The notes beneath the pieces are model-generated. The model searched no databases, was not told the DNA's origin, and saw only the letters and a program-made list of their open reading frames with translations. From the NCBI RefSeq assembly GCF_900094625.1, contig NZ_FMAJ01000010.1, forward strand, positions 181,297 through 245,296: a stretch of DNA of 64,000 nucleotides, given 5' to 3'. Positions 63,830 to 64,000 of the stretch are shown here, piece by piece (the stretch's first letter is position 1; the number at the start of each line of letters is the position of its first letter). This DNA is from Rhizobium aethiopicum (GTDB lineage: Bacteria; Pseudomonadota; Alphaproteobacteria; Rhizobiales; Rhizobiaceae). A program made the translations under genes and the position numbers.

Positions 63830-64000
63830 TCAGAGCGCCTTTTGCAATTCCGGCAGTGCGTCGAAGAGATCGGCGACGAGGCCGTAATCGGCGACCTGGA
63901 AGATCGGCGCCTCCTCGTCCTTGTTGATGGCGACGATGACCTTCGAATCCTTCATGCCGGCGAGATGCTGGATGGCGCCGGAGATGCCGCAGGCGATATA
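63830..64000 (-). CDS. etfA: Electron transfer flavoprotein alpha subunit (5' end beyond window)
   Basis: The last 56 codons and the stop (63830-63832) are visible. The sequence YIACGISGAIQHLAGMKDSK is the conserved FAD-binding motif of EtfA, and NKDEEAPIFQVADYGLVADLFDALPEL is its usual C-terminus. Shuttles electrons from acyl-CoA dehydrogenases to ETF:ubiquinone oxidoreductase. Runs off the right edge. Confidence 0.93.
   Translation of the reverse strand, partial: YIACGISGAIQHLAGMKDSKVIVAINKDEEAPIFQVADYGLVADLFDALPELQKAL

Overview
The window reads as a chromosomal segment of a Rhizobium-type alphaproteobacterium (R. etli / R. leguminosarum group). The evidence is the GC-rich codon use, the ALA-synthase route to haem (hemA), the aerobic cobaltochelatase pair cobS-cobT, a CpdR-type cell-cycle regulator, small rhizobial families such as DUF982, and the dense packing of TRAP and ABC uptake operons. 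Most of it is housekeeping backbone. No phage, insertion sequence, CRISPR array, rRNA operon or toxin-antitoxin island was seen. One tRNA gene (Arg, anticodon CCT) is present.

Region 1-8.3 kb: tamB (cut by the left edge; its visible part holds about six tandem ~321-bp repeats) and tamA, then a small glycine-zipper lipoprotein and hemA. Region 8.5-15.8 kb: a self-contained carbohydrate locus made of a LacI-type repressor with two near-identical operator-like palindromes in front of it, a complete ABC sugar importer and a GH127 beta-L-arabinofuranosidase. Region 15.8-20.5 kb: dxr, small exported or membrane proteins, a BON-domain protein, what looks like a broken small secreted-protein gene, DUF2937 and DUF982 proteins and the tRNA.

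Region 20.5-32.3 kb: an M20 amidohydrolase, a D,D-carboxypeptidase, a CobW-type metal chaperone with a histidine-rich loop, a TRAP transporter operon ending in its GntR/FCD regulator, TusA plus an L,D-transpeptidase lipoprotein, accA, xerD and a 58-residue membrane protein. Region 32.4-45.5 kb: aroK-aroB-corC, bolA, a J-domain protein, cobS-cobT, a phytase-like esterase protein, a P-loop protein lacking the Walker A lysine, a YhhQ queuosine-precursor transporter with a possible preQ1-like leader, rpmB, a DUF3108 protein, an EamA exporter, a cupin and gloB.

Region 45.6-64 kb: a methyltransferase, hisC-tyrC (aromatic amino acid and histidine branch), a GNAT enzyme, a DUF2125 protein, a ChaC-like cyclotransferase, plsC, a YdcF protein, ftsE-ftsX, hpt, cpdR, a large TIGR02302/DUF4175-type membrane protein, lysA-lptM-argH, a TlpA-like thioredoxin, a 30-residue ORF, 3-hydroxybutyryl-CoA dehydrogenase and the 3' end of etfA.

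Starts were chosen by ribosome-binding site and family length. Many frames are open upstream of the real start because of the high GC content. The items most worth a second look are the leader of the YhhQ gene, the twin LacI-type operators with an apparent CTG start, the tamB repeat array, the frameshifted small secreted protein, and the TRAP operon promoter and operator.
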